Assembly (NCBI RefSeq): GCF_035046485.1
Contig: NC_085138.1
Span: forward strand, 431,507,265-431,571,264
DNA from: Aedes albopictus
Taxonomy: Eukaryota; Arthropoda; Insecta; Diptera; Culicidae
Length of the DNA stretch: 64,000 nucleotides
Reading direction: 5' to 3'
Below are positions 9,652 to 20,600 of this stretch, piece after piece (the stretch's first letter is position 1; every line of letters starts with the position of its first letter). The notes beneath the pieces are model-generated. The model was not told the DNA's origin, made no database searches, and saw only the letters and a list, made by a program, of their open reading frames with translations. The position numbers and the translations under genes were made by a program.

Positions 9652-9832
9652 TGGTGCGGACCTAGTGTGATGATTAGAGCACTTGACTATCACGCCTAGG
9701 ACCTGGCATCGAATCCCACTCCCGACAAACTCGCAAATTGTGAGTTCTTCCTTCGGAAGGGAAGTGAAGCGTGGGTCCCGAGATGAACTAGCCTAGGGCT
9801 GAAAATATCGTTAATACAGTTAAAAAAAAAAT
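9652..9832 (+). mobile_element. tRNA-derived SINE, second family
   Basis: The tRNA-like head (about 9654-9727) has a box-A-like GTGTGATGATTAGAG and box-B-like GGCATCGAATCCC. A body with CCTAGGGCTGAAAAT follows, then an A-rich tail at 9821-9830. The tail motif also occurs, detached from any head, at 57765-57800. It resembles Feilai-type mosquito SINEs, but I have not confirmed the name. Possible target repeat: TCGATA on both sides. Confidence 0.75.
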
Positions 9833-9840
9833 AACTCGAT

Positions 9841-9991
9841 ACAATGTCTTGCTTTTTTCGGACAGGTGTGTCATGACAGAAATGTTATCTTGCCATTTGC
9901 AAGGAGAGCAGCGGTGTTGAACATTTCAGTAACGTTCTCTTTTTCTGGCAGCAAAACAGCAAGACATTTCTGACTAGTGGAGACGTGGCGT
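9841..9991. mobile_element. Diverged copy of the 54678-54849 MITE
   Basis: Reads as the reverse complement of the element at 54678-54849, ending TTTCTGACTAGTGGAGACG. The opposite inverted end is lost at the junction with the SINE tail. Confidence 0.7.
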
Positions 9992-10166
9992 AAGAGACAG
10001 TCAGACTTTTCCTCTAGGAGGCGCATCACACCCCGCTCCCCCCGGGTCGAGCGCGGGGCGTGAAATAGAAAACCGTCCCGAAATTAATGTACCCAAAGCG
10101 GCAAAGTTGCGAGAAAAACAGAACACACGTACCTACCACCAGCCTACAAACTATTCTCGCATTAGT

Positions 10167-10195
10167 CACGTCGTCGTCGTCGTCGTCGTCGCCGT
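10167..10195. repeat. (GTC)n trinucleotide microsatellite
   Basis: About eight GTC units. On the minus strand this codes an aspartate run in a 89-residue frame (10026-10295) that otherwise shows no signature. Confidence 0.8.
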
Positions 10196-10749
10196 AGCCG
10201 TCCGGGTCTTGTGCGGCACGCGGAGGAGGCCCTAAACGAAAGAGAAAAATGAAATGAATGTGATTTGCATTCGTGAAGCCCCAGTTCCCAGCCACTACTG
10301 ACTGTGAGTCGAATTCCGCTTCTGGGTTGGTCGGTAACTAGGACCCCCGTCCGTTTGTTTCGTTCGTTCGGTTCTAAGGGATGGGCGGCCCCGGGGAGAC
10401 TTCGCAAGACGTGTGCGCCTTCAGCCGCTCTTTACAAGTTCGCGCAGCAGCGAGTTCGAGAGGTTATGCAACTATTGGTGTAGGCACGAAACGGGGAGTA
10501 GGAGATGGGATTGCTTCTGGCGGTTTTGACTTCGAAAGGGGTGGGCTAAGAAGGATGCATGGGAAGATGGACTGCTTGACCCAGTGAGTGGTGTGGAACT
10601 TGACTGATTTATGCTTCGCGGGTTGGAAAGATTGAGGTCATGGAGTACGGTATGGGTGGTTGAAATGAAGGCGGAGGCGTTTGGGGCGTGAAAGATTTTT
10701 TCCGTAATTGAATATAATTCTCACGCATAGAAACGTTCTACAATTGCAG

Positions 10750-10912
10750 GTGAGAGGCGTCCGGAATGATCCCGATAACGAGCATGGCATCTTCAGAGGA
10801 GGAGTTGATTCGTGGGAGTGCGTCCTCCTATGCAATGAGTCTTATGTCGGAGCGACGCGGCAGCAGTAGATGTATGGTTTATGAGTTACAATTTGATGAA
10901 GTTTGGGATTAA
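10750..10912 (+). CDS. Candidate 5' exon with start codon
   Basis: A good splice acceptor (TTCTACAATTGCAG, ending 10749) is followed at once by an in-frame stop (10751-10753) and then an ATG at 10766. The frame runs 48 codons (MIPITSMASSEEELIRG..., then SASSYAMSLMSERRGSS) to a stop at 10910-10912. The Ser/Glu-rich text and GC-richer codons look protein-like. A possible donor GTAGAT at 10866 is weak. It could be a spliced 5' exon carrying the start of a host protein, or chance. No homologue recognised. Confidence 0.3.
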
Positions 10913-11663
10913 TTTTCTACTAACCACTTTGTTTGCGTGTGATTTGAACTAACACACATTTGAAAACAAAAGACCTTCTTCTTATATTTCCATGTAAGAT
11001 TTCTTTGGAATCTCTAGGAGAGATTCTCTTGAAATCCTTGAAAATCCAGACAAAGCAAAATTTCCATGGGAGGTTTTCCGATTCAGTATGTGATTATTAT
11101 CGAATTATTGGTGAGATTTTTTGTAGACTTGTACTGAGATTATGAAAATCTTAGATAAAACATAAGTGATTTTTAGTGAATTTTTTACTGAATTCTCACA
11201 TGTTCCGAATTCCTCGTAAGATTCTTCCTGAGACCATAGGCAAACCTGTGAGGAGAATGTCTAATATCATTTTTACTTCTTGTCCATCATACCAACCGCT
11301 TTCAATCCAAAACAAAAACCTAGGCTATAAATCATACACTCCGAACGCCAAAGTAAATATCCCCTCAAACGCCAATCCATCATCGAACAACTTCGCGAAA
11401 CACTGCTGCTGCTGCCACACACGGTCAGGTCAATCAATCAGCGTCAGTTGCACGGTATCGACCGGATAAATTTGGTTAACTCCCATCGCTGCCGGTGGCG
11501 CACTGCAATGGTTTAGCAATCCTAGCCTATCTAGTGCCTCATATGGAAGAATGTCAATTCCATTGCACACTGCCTCACCCCGTGGAACCACAAAGCACCA
11601 TATAATAAATATGAATGAATCATATTAGTGCAACTCTAGTACCGCCACCGACCACGAGCGATC

Positions 11664-11753
11664 ATGGTTTTCCGAATGGTACAGGTAAACGGTAAACCCA
11701 AGAACCGCAGCAAAAAAGATCCAGTAGAAATGGAGTTCAAACCACCACGGGTC
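11664..11753 (+). CDS. Candidate first coding exon, 30 codons
   Basis: An ATG in strong context (A at -3, G at +4) opens 30 codons (MVFRMVQVNGKPKNRSKKDP, then VEMEFKPPRV) that end exactly at a strong donor, GTC|GTGAGT, in phase 0. An in-frame stop lies 27 bp upstream (11637-11639), as expected of an initiating exon. The peptide is basic and hydrophilic. The next exon is not visible in the window. I do not recognise the protein; transcript evidence would be decisive. Confidence 0.4.
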
Positions 11754-12260
11754 GTGAGTAATAAAAATGTATCAATTTTGTTGGTTCATTAGAGGGAGTG
11801 CGCGATCTACGGCGTGGCGGTGGTTTGACCACCAGCTTTGCCAAGGATCCAGTGTAATCAGCATCGATTCGGATAATTTTTCCTGATCAGTTTCAGCACT
11901 TTTTACCGTGATCATTTGGCGTTCGGTTGCAGCAGAAGCTGTGGATATAGGTGTGCGAGGTCAGCACGGAAGCTAATCTAGCGTCTTGATGGAGATTAAC
12001 GGCTTACTTTGGCGATTGGATTAGACTTTGTGAGAAAAGTAAAATAAATTTCAGCCGATAGATCAGGGAAACTAGATCTGGCGTGATAGGTTAAATTGAA
12101 ATTGTTCCATGTAAGAAAACAATTAACTGTATTTGTTCAATAACTTAGATTCTAGCAGTACGTATTATTCCGGAAACTCATTTAAGAATTTTATTGTTTT
12201 TTCTTGTGAAATCTTGAAATTTCAATGCGAAATATGTATAAATTTTTAAAAAGGTACATA

Positions 12261-13174
12261 CAGGGGATAGACAAAATGATCGGGACAGGCAAAATTTAAA
12301 CTTTTCAAAAAATGTTCAATTAGCTGTAACTTTTCGAAAAGTGCATCAAATATTCTCAAATTTTTACTGTAAGTTGATCAACTAGTTGTGTATCAGTGGA
12401 CAAAATTTGGAAAAGATCGGGCTATTTTGTTGGAAGTTATAAGCATTTTAGAAAAAAGGTAGAATTATTCGATAGCCAAATTTGAGCTATTATATCTCCG
12501 GGTTCAATGACCCGAATGCAATGAAATTTTGACAATTTATGACTTATATAATAAGCTCTGAAAAACGTTTGACTCAACTTAAAATTATTAATAAGAGAAA
12601 GAGTTATAGCAATTTCATTTATTTTATGATTTTTTAGTAAATTGGTCTATTTTATATATGCATCTCATTACTTTTTCAATGAATTTCCGACTATGTTGTT
12701 ACTTTCTTCTAAAACATATTCATATTAAAGACAATTAGAGGAAATTTAAATGAATTATAAATAGCATCTTGAATTTTGAAACGATGTTGAAATTTAAGAA
12801 AATTTGATATTTTATTAGGAAAATAAACTAATCGTTATAATTTTATTCCGTGTTAAGAATTTTAAGTTAAGTCAAAAGTTTTTCAAAGCTCATTATATAA
12901 GTCATAAATGATCAAAATTTCATTCCATTCAGTTCATTGAATCCGGAGATATAACAGCTCAAAGTTGGCTACCGGATAATTATACCTTTTTCTGGAAACT
13001 TCGTGCATAATAGTCCGATCTTTTCCAAATTTTGTCCACTGATACACAACTAGTTGATCAACTTACAGTTAAAATTTGAGAATATTTTATGCACTTTTCG
13101 AAAAGTTACAGCTGTTTGAAATTTTTTAGAGAAGGGAAACAATTGCCTGTCCCGATCATTTTGTCTATCCCCTG
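12261..13174. mobile_element. 914-bp inverted-repeat element, TA-flanked (Tc1/mariner type)
   Basis: TA flanks both ends (12259-12260, 13175-13176). The ends begin CAGGGGATAGACAAAATGAT on the left, with the mirror image on the right. The arms pair over several hundred bases, including a TGATCAACTAGTTG-type patch. The AT-rich centre has no ORF. The right half recurs at 53818-54330. Non-autonomous. Confidence 0.85.
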
Positions 13175-13176
13175 TA

Positions 13177-13704
13177 TATTATTAATTTTCATTCAGATTT
13201 ATCAAGGTCAAGTACAATTGTTGTTCCCTTAGCTACGTCGCTCCCTTTAGTTACGGTTCTAAACGAACAAACACGCTTCGAACCAGTTCACTAATGACAG
13301 CAACAGCAGTAATTTGCGAGCCACTACCCTCCAAGAGCCTAATGCGACATGATACCCCGTGTACCGGCGAACCTCAATCCCGGAAACACAAAATCAGTTC
13401 GTCGCAACCACCAATTACGTTGTAGGTTGGCATGTCGCGCGAAATGATGATGCCCAGGCCCACCTACTTCACCACGTGATTCTACACGGTAGGTAGGTAG
13501 GTAGTACACGGTGCCCATGTACCTACTGGGCAAAAACACAGGAAAATAGCAGCTGACGGCTCGAATTAGCATCGTCGTTGTCGGCTTGGAAGTCGTCATC
13601 GTGATCATCGTGTCATCCTCCGCAAGCCAAACCATACGTCATACGAAATTACGTTGGCGATGTTCTGCGATTCATTGGGCACCCAAGGAAACTGTGCTTC
13701 TGGT
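13177..13704. other. No gene recognised
   Basis: Repeat-poor DNA with a short GGTA repeat near 13490. Frames on the minus strand show no signature. Confidence 0.45.
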
Positions 13705-14800
13705 TTCAGATCTAGTTTTATTTATTTAATATTACATCGTTATTACAATAAAACTGATATAACAATTCCTCGCCACAATACTCGGTTCGTGGCTGCAGGA
13801 CTCCATTCTCGGCCGTGTCCCACATTTGCTAGACCGTTCTGCACCTGATCCGCCCATCTTATACGCTATCCTCCAGGCCTTCTTGTACCATCCGGATCTC
13901 TTGTTGACCGGCATTATAACAATATCTCTCCAGGTTTTGCGACCTTCCGGATGGTAGGTTCGCCGGCCGTTGAGTGCAGCGATCTCGTGTCGTGATTCAT
14001 TCTTCGCCGCCACACATTATTCTTCTGCACACTGCCTTGGGCATAGTCCAGGTTTCGTGCCCGTAGGAAACCACCGGTCTAATCAGCGTTTTGCATATGG
14101 TGCAGTCTCTCGATCGCAGGTTCTTGTGCAGTCCATAGTAGGCCCAACTTCTCCTGATGATGCGCCGTTGTTGTCTGCCGTTAATACAGATCCGAGGTGG
14201 ACGAAATCATTCATCACCACGAAAGTGTTCCCGTCTATAGTAGGCTTGCTGTCGTTCGCAGTTCCACCTGCCAGCATGTACTTAATTTTTGACGCGTTCA
14301 CCACCATTCGATTTTGTTGCTTCACATTTCGGGCGAATGTACAGTTCTGTTCTAACAATAATATCCATGTCGTCCGTAAAACAGACAAATTGGCCGGATT
14401 TCACAAAAATCGTAGCCCGGCTGTTGACCCCGGCTCATCGCATAACACCTTCCAGAACGATATTGAACTGCCATTAATTTATCGCAGCCCCCGGCGAGAT
14501 TCGAACGAACCAAACAGATCGCCCAAAAATCCTTACGCAGATTTTTCACACCGTCCATTGTCGCTTTAATCAGTTTAGTTTCCCGGAGAAGCCGTACTCG
14601 TCCATGATCGTCAATAGCTTTGTGCGGACGATACTGTCGAACGCCACCTTGAAGTCGATGAACAGGTTATGCGTTGCGACTTGGTATTCGTGACATTTTT
14701 GGAGGATTTGCCACACGGCGAAGATCTGATCCGTTGTCGAGCGGCCATCGACAAAGCCGGCTTGATAACTTCCGGCATTTCTTCAGGTTTTCCTCCAAGA
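13705..14800 (-). pseudogene. LINE family B fragment (RT and 3' end)
   Basis: Minus strand. Near 14770-14640 it reads RSTTDQIFAV and HNLFIDFKVAFDS (RT). Further down come a degenerate catalytic region, NASKIKYMLAGGT, and FVHLGSVLTADNN (14083-14388). The 3' end, GCAGCCACGAACCGAGTATT, matches the 3' end of the copy at 46578-49065. Many frameshifts; the part upstream of TTDQ is absent, where a 12-bp repeat array begins. Confidence 0.82.
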
Positions 14801-17800
14801 ACTCTTGCAGAGATTCTACATAATACTATCAAAGATTGCTCAAGCATTTAGTACATGTTTTCCTTTAGAAATTTCTGAAGGAATACTCGTAGGAATTATG
14901 CCAAAAATTTCCTCAAGCTATTTTCCATAGGGATTTCCCCAGGAATTCTTCTAAAATTTTCTCAAGATATTCTTTTTGGGATGTCTCTACGGGCTTTCCA
15001 TGGAATTGTTCTAGGCTTTATTCCTTTGAAAATGCCGTTCCCGCTTACATTCCTTTATAGATTCATGTGGAATCACATGACATTCACAGACATTCTAGAA
15101 GAAATTCAGAATTTTTTTCGCAATTTCTTTAAGAGATTCCCCTGTGGATGCCTACATGCTTTTTTCCATAAATTCGTTCAAACTTCTCCGTAAAATTTTC
15201 AAGAAACAATACTAGGAGTACCAGTATGTATCAAGAGTAGTGTAAAGTGTTGTTTATTTCTTCCCAGTATTCCTTTAGACATTCCATAAAAAATATTTCC
15301 CTTAAGAAATTTACTCAGTGATTCCATAAAGAAATCCTCCAGGGCTATGGTGTTAAAAAAATTCAACAAGCTTTACACTCATATCTTGAGAAATTGTACA
15401 AGAAATTCATCGAAGCATTTCTCCTGTGGTATATCCATATACATTGCATCAGAAAATTTTCAGGATATTTTTCCTGTTCAGGGATTCAGACAATCCTTAA
15501 GAATCCCTTCTTTAATATTTTGTGCAATTTCAGGATCTGCAGAAAAATCTCTGAAGAAATCTTTGAAGGAATTCCAGGAAATATTTCCGACGGAACCGCA
15601 GGAGCATCTCCAAAACGCTATTTTGCTGTAATCCATGAATGAATTTCTCAAGAAATTTATGGAGTATTTTTTTACTGAAATTTTTAGATAAAATTTCATA
15701 ATACTCAAATAGAGTCCCTGGAAATGATTCCGCAGAAATCTCGATGAAGTTTCAGAAGAAATTCATGTAGGAATTTCAATAAGAATTCATAAAGGAATTT
15801 ATGAAAATTCTTGATTGTATTTTTGAAGGAATCCCAGGGAATTATTGCAAGAATTCCAGAAAAACTACTTGGGAAACGCTGGGTAAAACTCAAAAGAAAA
15901 TAAAAAGTTGAGAAGTATTCCTGAAGATATCTTTCATTAGAGTACTTGAATGATATTTTAAAAATTTCTAGGGTAATTTATAATTTTTCTTGAGACATTT
16001 CCAGTGGAACGACTGTAGAAATTCCTAGCAAACGCTTCTGGAGAAACATTTGAATCCGTAGAAAAATTCCTATAGAATTCCTGGAGAAATTTCTATGGAA
16101 GAATATTACTGATACATCTGAATCTAAACAAACTTCTGCAAGATTCTGTTGAGGAATAGGACGAAATCAGTGAAGTACTAGATTTGTAGTAATGAGCTTA
16201 ATTTTTGTATGGTAAGAGGGTGAATTCTCCGTTTTGGCAAGGACATGGTTCAAAAAGCGTGGATTTTATGAGTCCTTGTTTAATTTGATGCTGTTTGAGC
16301 TAAACTTTGACAAACTGTGCTGTTGAAGAGACAAGAAAGGGAGAAAACACCAACACAGTTTTTCAAAGTTTTGCTCAAATAGCATCAAATTAGACAAGGA
16401 ATCTTAATACCCACGCTTTTTGCATGATTTCCTTGCAGAAACGGAGAATTTACCGTCTCACCATACAAAAATTCAGCTCATTACTACAAATCTACTACTT
16501 CACCGATTGTGCCTTGTTGCTGCTAGAATCACTGAAAGTATTAATGCAAGAATCTCTGAAGGAATTGTTGCTGGTATTTCAGGATGAAGTAATGAAAAAA
16601 ATCCTGGAGACCTTTCTACATATATTTTTAATGAAATCTTTGAAAAAATTCCCAATGAAATCTCTGGAAAAAATCAGCTGTGCGAATCCCTGAAGAAATA
16701 TATACAGAATAAAAAACGCTGCTGAAAGAATTTCTGAAACAATATTTAAAGTAATTTCTGAATGTAGAGGTTAACCAGCATAATGCAGAGAAAATCTCAA
16801 TAATGAAGACAAGAGAAAACTCTGATTCTTTCAGAAGGATTTTCTAGGGGTTCCCCCTAGAAGAATTTCTGAAGTAATTCCACGCGAAGTTTCGGAGGGA
16901 ATCCATAGAAAACTTTCAAAAATTCTCGAGAAATTCCAGAAAAAAATCATTAGAAATCTTCAGATATGCGAAGGAAACTCTGGAGAAATGATACCCTGGA
17001 GGAGTGTTTGAATCCTTGGAAGATTTTATTTTTATGCATAAAGTTATTCCAGTTATTAGTTATTCCAGAAAGATATTAATAGTGTAATTTTGGAAGGAAT
17101 CCATAGAAGATTTTCAAAAGAAGACATTTCTGAATAAATTGCTGAAGGAATTCAAATAATAAATGTAGATTTTTTCATGAAATCCTAGAAGTTTATGTTA
17201 AGGAATCCCTTTTGTGATTATCTTTAAGAATTTCTGAAAGAATTTGCGAAAAAAAAAACAAATAAAGATGTGCTTAACAACCCCTTTGCGAAATTTCTGA
17301 AGGAATTTTTACCTTTTGATAATTAGAAATCCGTGAATAAACTTAAAAAAAAATGTCAGAATCTGTTTTCTGAAAGTACTTATGCAACATTTTCTGAGGA
17401 ACTCTGGAGAAATTTCTGTAGCAATTTATAGAGAATTTTCTAAGGAATCCATGGAACAATTTTGGAAGGAATCCATGAAAAGGTTTATCGAAGAGTTATT
17501 TGGTTTCTGGATGAATCTTAAGAATCAAAAACTTTGAATGAAAGTATGGATTTCCTTAGAAAATCCCTGGAAGAATTCTTGAAGGAATCCCTGGCATAAT
17601 TACTGGAGATTTCATGGAAGGCTTTCCTAATAAATCACAGGAAAATTTTCTGATGAAATCAATGGAGGAATTATTGGAAAAAATCCGTGAATGGTCTTCT
17701 GAATGAATATCTTTTGTGAAATTTCTGGAGGAAACTCTCGAAGAATTTCTGAAGGAATTCCAAAAAACTGATGTAATTTATGGAAGAATTTCTGAAGTAT

Positions 17801-18080
17801 TCCTTCAAGAGTTAAAAAAAACCTTTGAGAAGTGTTTGGAGGAATATCTTATGGAAACTCCAAAGAAAGTTTCAAAATGTTAACTTGATATATTTTTAGA
17901 AAGAGTCATGCAAGGAGATAATGGAGGAATCCTTACAGAAATTTTCTAAGCAACCCCTGCAGAAATTTCTAAACAATTATTAAGAAGAATTTCAGAAGAC
18001 CTAACAGAACGAATTTCTTAAACAATCCCTGGAAAATTAACATTACTCGCAGTAGTTTCTGAAGGAATCCCTGGGATATG
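14780..18080. repeat. AT-rich 12-bp repeat array (large), with strand switch
   Basis: Units such as AATTTCTGAAGG repeat with a clear 12-bp step. Up to about 15710 they read on the plus strand as TTCC-type units, and afterwards as GGAAT-type units, so the block is a loose, very large inverted repeat. It is interrupted by a MITE at 16167-16506. Frames of 60-94 residues inside it are produced by the period. Confidence 0.78.
16167..16506. mobile_element. MITE with arms of about 140 bp
   Basis: The left end TCAGTGAAGTACTAGATTTG and right end (reversed TCGGTGAAGTAGTAGATTTG) pair through about 140 bp on each side. The related, rearranged copy is at 53395-53812. A clear target duplication was not found because the host is itself repetitive. 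Confidence 0.8.
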
Positions 18081-18289
18081 TATCATACATGATATTTGTT
18101 TAACATATAGAGTAAATTGTTGGTAAATTGTATAACTTATTACCTTATTTTTGAGAGGGTGCAGAATAGTTTGAACAAATCGCTTAATTATATTCAGGAA
18201 GGCGGAAATGGACATTTTTCTTACAAAGCAAAATTTAAAATGACCAACGTAGTGACGCCTACATACAGGTCTAGGGGTACGTGCACCAC

Positions 18290-19150
18290 AGGGCCAAAGA
18301 TTTCCAGCCCCTAACCTCCTAGAGATTGAAGGGGAGGTTGCCCGGCTGAAAAACAACAAAGCTGCTGGAGCAGATCAACTACCAAGCGAGCTTCTGAAAT
18401 ACGGTTGAAAAGCACTGGTGAGAGCACTACACTGGGTCGTTACCAAGATTTGGGAGGAGGAAGTATTACCGGAGGAATGGAATGAAGGTATGGTGTGTCC
18501 CCGAGCAGAAGAAAATATCAACAGCATAATAAAATATGTTGTTTTGGCTTAATAACTGAATAATGGAACCAGTAATTTTTATGTTATTAGAATAACATAT
18601 TATGTTATAAACTTGTCTGTCATAAGTGGCAAAATAACAAATATCATAACAAAAAAATGTTCCTGGAAAATTAATTCAATAACATGTTTTGTTACATCAA
18701 TTACAACTTAATAACAGGAAATTTGTGAACTTGTTATTGTTGTGTTATTGTTCATCACATATTTGTACATTTTCTATAATAGAATAATAACTAAACTTGT
18801 TCTACAACAAAATATATTATTGAAATGTTATCTTGTGGATATATCCCAATAACTTGATAAGACTGCCCAACAAAACATGTTATTAAAAAGATATATTTTG
18901 ATAAGTTAACAATAACAAATTATGCTATAAAAACAGGCTATGTGATTCTGTTGTTATCAATTTGCTATTTTCCTCTGCTCGGGTCCCATCTACAAAAAGG
19001 GCGACCAGTTGGGTGAACGCGCTACAACGGACCAGATGTTCGTCATACGCCAGGTGTTTCAGAAATGCCGTGAATACAACATGCCCACACATCACTTGTT
19101 CCTGAAGTCCTCTACTGATTTTGAAATGTGTTGGTCAGGTCTTTCATCAC
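18290..19150 (+). pseudogene. LINE fragment on plus strand (RT)
   Basis: Reads ARLKNNKAAGADQLPSELL, a stop, then WEEEVLPEEWNEGMVCP. A 484-bp MITE interrupts it, and it resumes as IYKKGDQL. The reading then jumps to ERATTDQMFVIRQVFQKCRE and THHLF. The RT blocks between GDQL and TTDQ are missing. Downstream sequence past about 19150 is not recognisable as LINE. Confidence 0.82.
18500..18983. mobile_element. 484-bp MITE rich in TAACA/TGTTA palindromes
   Basis: The ends are CCCGAGCAGAAGAAAATATC and, reversed, CCCGAGCAGAGGAAAATAGC. It splits the LINE frame exactly: removing it restores the VCP-IYKKG junction with a 2-bp TC duplication. The interior repeats AACA-nn-TGTTATT palindromes many times. 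The 2-bp TC target does not fit the common superfamilies well. Confidence 0.82.
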
Positions 19151-19724
19151 TTTTCGAAATGTTCAGCAGTCATCTAGGAGACCATACATCTTGGAGAAGT
19201 AGGCATCACGTTCCATAATTACGGTTCGGTTCACGCTGTCGGAATTTACTACGACTACTTCCGGGTGTGTTTTCAGGAACTCCCTGGTACGCTTCTCTGC
19301 ATTGTTACAGGATTTCGTTGTCGTGGTGACCTCGTTGCATCTCGTTGTAGCGCTGTGTCATTGCTGGTCTTGATGATGGCTTCCACGTATGGCAGTATGG
19401 ATTTTTAATCTAGACTCAACAGCTGTAGAACTTCAGGGGAAATCTCTGTGGGTGTTGTATTGCGGATGGCTTTTCCATTGACGACCGGATCGTCCATCGC
19501 TGATCTTCCGCTTGCTCGAACTTTTTCTTCCAAATTTCTCTTTTTTCGTGCTATCGTCTTTTCGCGGTATGCACGTTGTTTCGCTAGAAATACGCTGGAA
19601 ACCTCCACAGGCACCGCTTGTTGGACCTTGGTGCAAAGTGTTCCGATATGCCGGTGTTACGTCGTGATCTTGAAGAACGTGTGTAGTAGTTCGGTGTTCA
19701 GCACGGACTTTTTGAATCTGGTGG
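19151..19724. other. Unassigned sequence, possibly decayed minus-strand ORF
   Basis: Minus-strand frames (19405-19636) are rich in Lys/Arg/Ser (AYREKTIARKKRNLEEKV) and broken by stops. It may be part of an old transposon ORF, but no domain is recognisable. Confidence 0.35.
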
Positions 19725-19726
19725 TA

Positions 19727-19940
19727 CAGTAAGGACCCGATTTTGTCAGCCCCATTTTACGACGAACTTTTTGCTCTCATTATCTTACGATTACAATTTA
19801 AGCAATTTATTATTATTTATCATCAAACTACAGCTGAGATGCAGAACATAGAGGAATAAAACGTTCGAAGAACTGTTTAAGTTTTTGAAGAGAGCAAAAA
19901 ATGTATTCCGAAAAGGGGTTGACAAAATCGGGTCACTTAT
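19727..19940. mobile_element. MITE, TA-flanked
   Basis: The left end CAGTAAGGACCCGATTTTGT and the right end (reversed AGTGACCCGATTTTGTCAAC) pair, as do the adjacent TTTTTGCTCTC/GAGAGCAAAAA patches. TA occurs at both sides. Outermost bases have diverged, so the ends are approximate. Confidence 0.7.
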
Positions 19941-20091
19941 GTATCTCTTTCTTATGTCGTAAGATACACGTTTGAACGAGTTCAAGGTTGCTCGTATCCT
20001 AGCAGGTGCCAACTAGAAAGTACGGATCGAAATAGCATGGCATCAGACTGTACGACCTTACAAAAGATCTAAATCACATTGCCAGCCTTTA

Positions 20092-20273
20092 GGGGCTGTC
20101 CATAAACCACGTGGTCATGATGGGGGGGGGGGGGGGGGGTTCGGCCAATGACCATTTTGTATGAACAAATAAAAAATTTTGTATGGACTAATGACCACGC
20201 GGGGGGGGGGGGGGGGGGTGGTGGGGTTTGAAAAGTCCCAAAAAAAATGACCACGTGGTTTATGGACAGCCCC
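20092..20273. mobile_element. TTA-flanked MITE with long G-runs (PIF/Harbinger type)
   Basis: TTA flanks both ends (20089-20091, 20274-20276). The ends are GGGGCTGTCCATAAACCACG and its mirror, pairing for about 28 bp. Two G-homopolymer tracts of 16 or more bases sit at 20122-20139 and 20202-20218. Shares the GTCCATAAA core with the element at 7147-7311. Confidence 0.83.
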
Positions 20274-20276
20274 TTA

Positions 20277-20600
20277 CCATGCTCTTTGGCCCCTTAAACT
20301 GTCCTTAAAACTCCCTGAATCCCAGTGAAACGTTTCTAGAAACCTCTTAAGGCATTTCAAAGAATTTCACGATGTTTTAGAGGCATTGAAGGCGGTTCAC
20401 TTCAATGCCTCTATATCCTCGTGAAATTCCCTGAAATGCTTCTGAAATTCCAAGAGACACTCTAAAAATGCTCCAAAATTTGCGTTGAAACCCCCTTAGA
20501 CGGTATAAAACATCCCTAGAGCATCCTAACAGTCTTTTGAAGTCACTTGAAAACACTCTGAAATTCACGTAGAACTCCCTGAAATTCCCTAAGATCGCTC
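20277..20600. repeat. 11-12-bp repeat array (CCTGAAAT orientation)
   Basis: CCCTGAAATGCTTCTGAAAT-type units in reverse orientation, intermediate in composition between the GC-rich and AT-rich arrays. Confidence 0.68.

Larger units (their letters stand above)
10026..12258. other. Repeat-poor stretch with exon candidates
   Basis: Apart from the (GTC)n run, I recognise no transposon termini in this 2.2-kb interval, which is unusual for the window. It holds two exon-like segments (10750-10912 and 11664-11753). The rest shows no readable coding sequence. It is a candidate for host first exons or cis-regulatory DNA. Confidence 0.45.

Noticed and set aside
10026..10407. Minus-strand frames with an Asp or Arg run
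   Set aside because: The run is a (GTC)n microsatellite, and the rest lacks any motif or splice signals.
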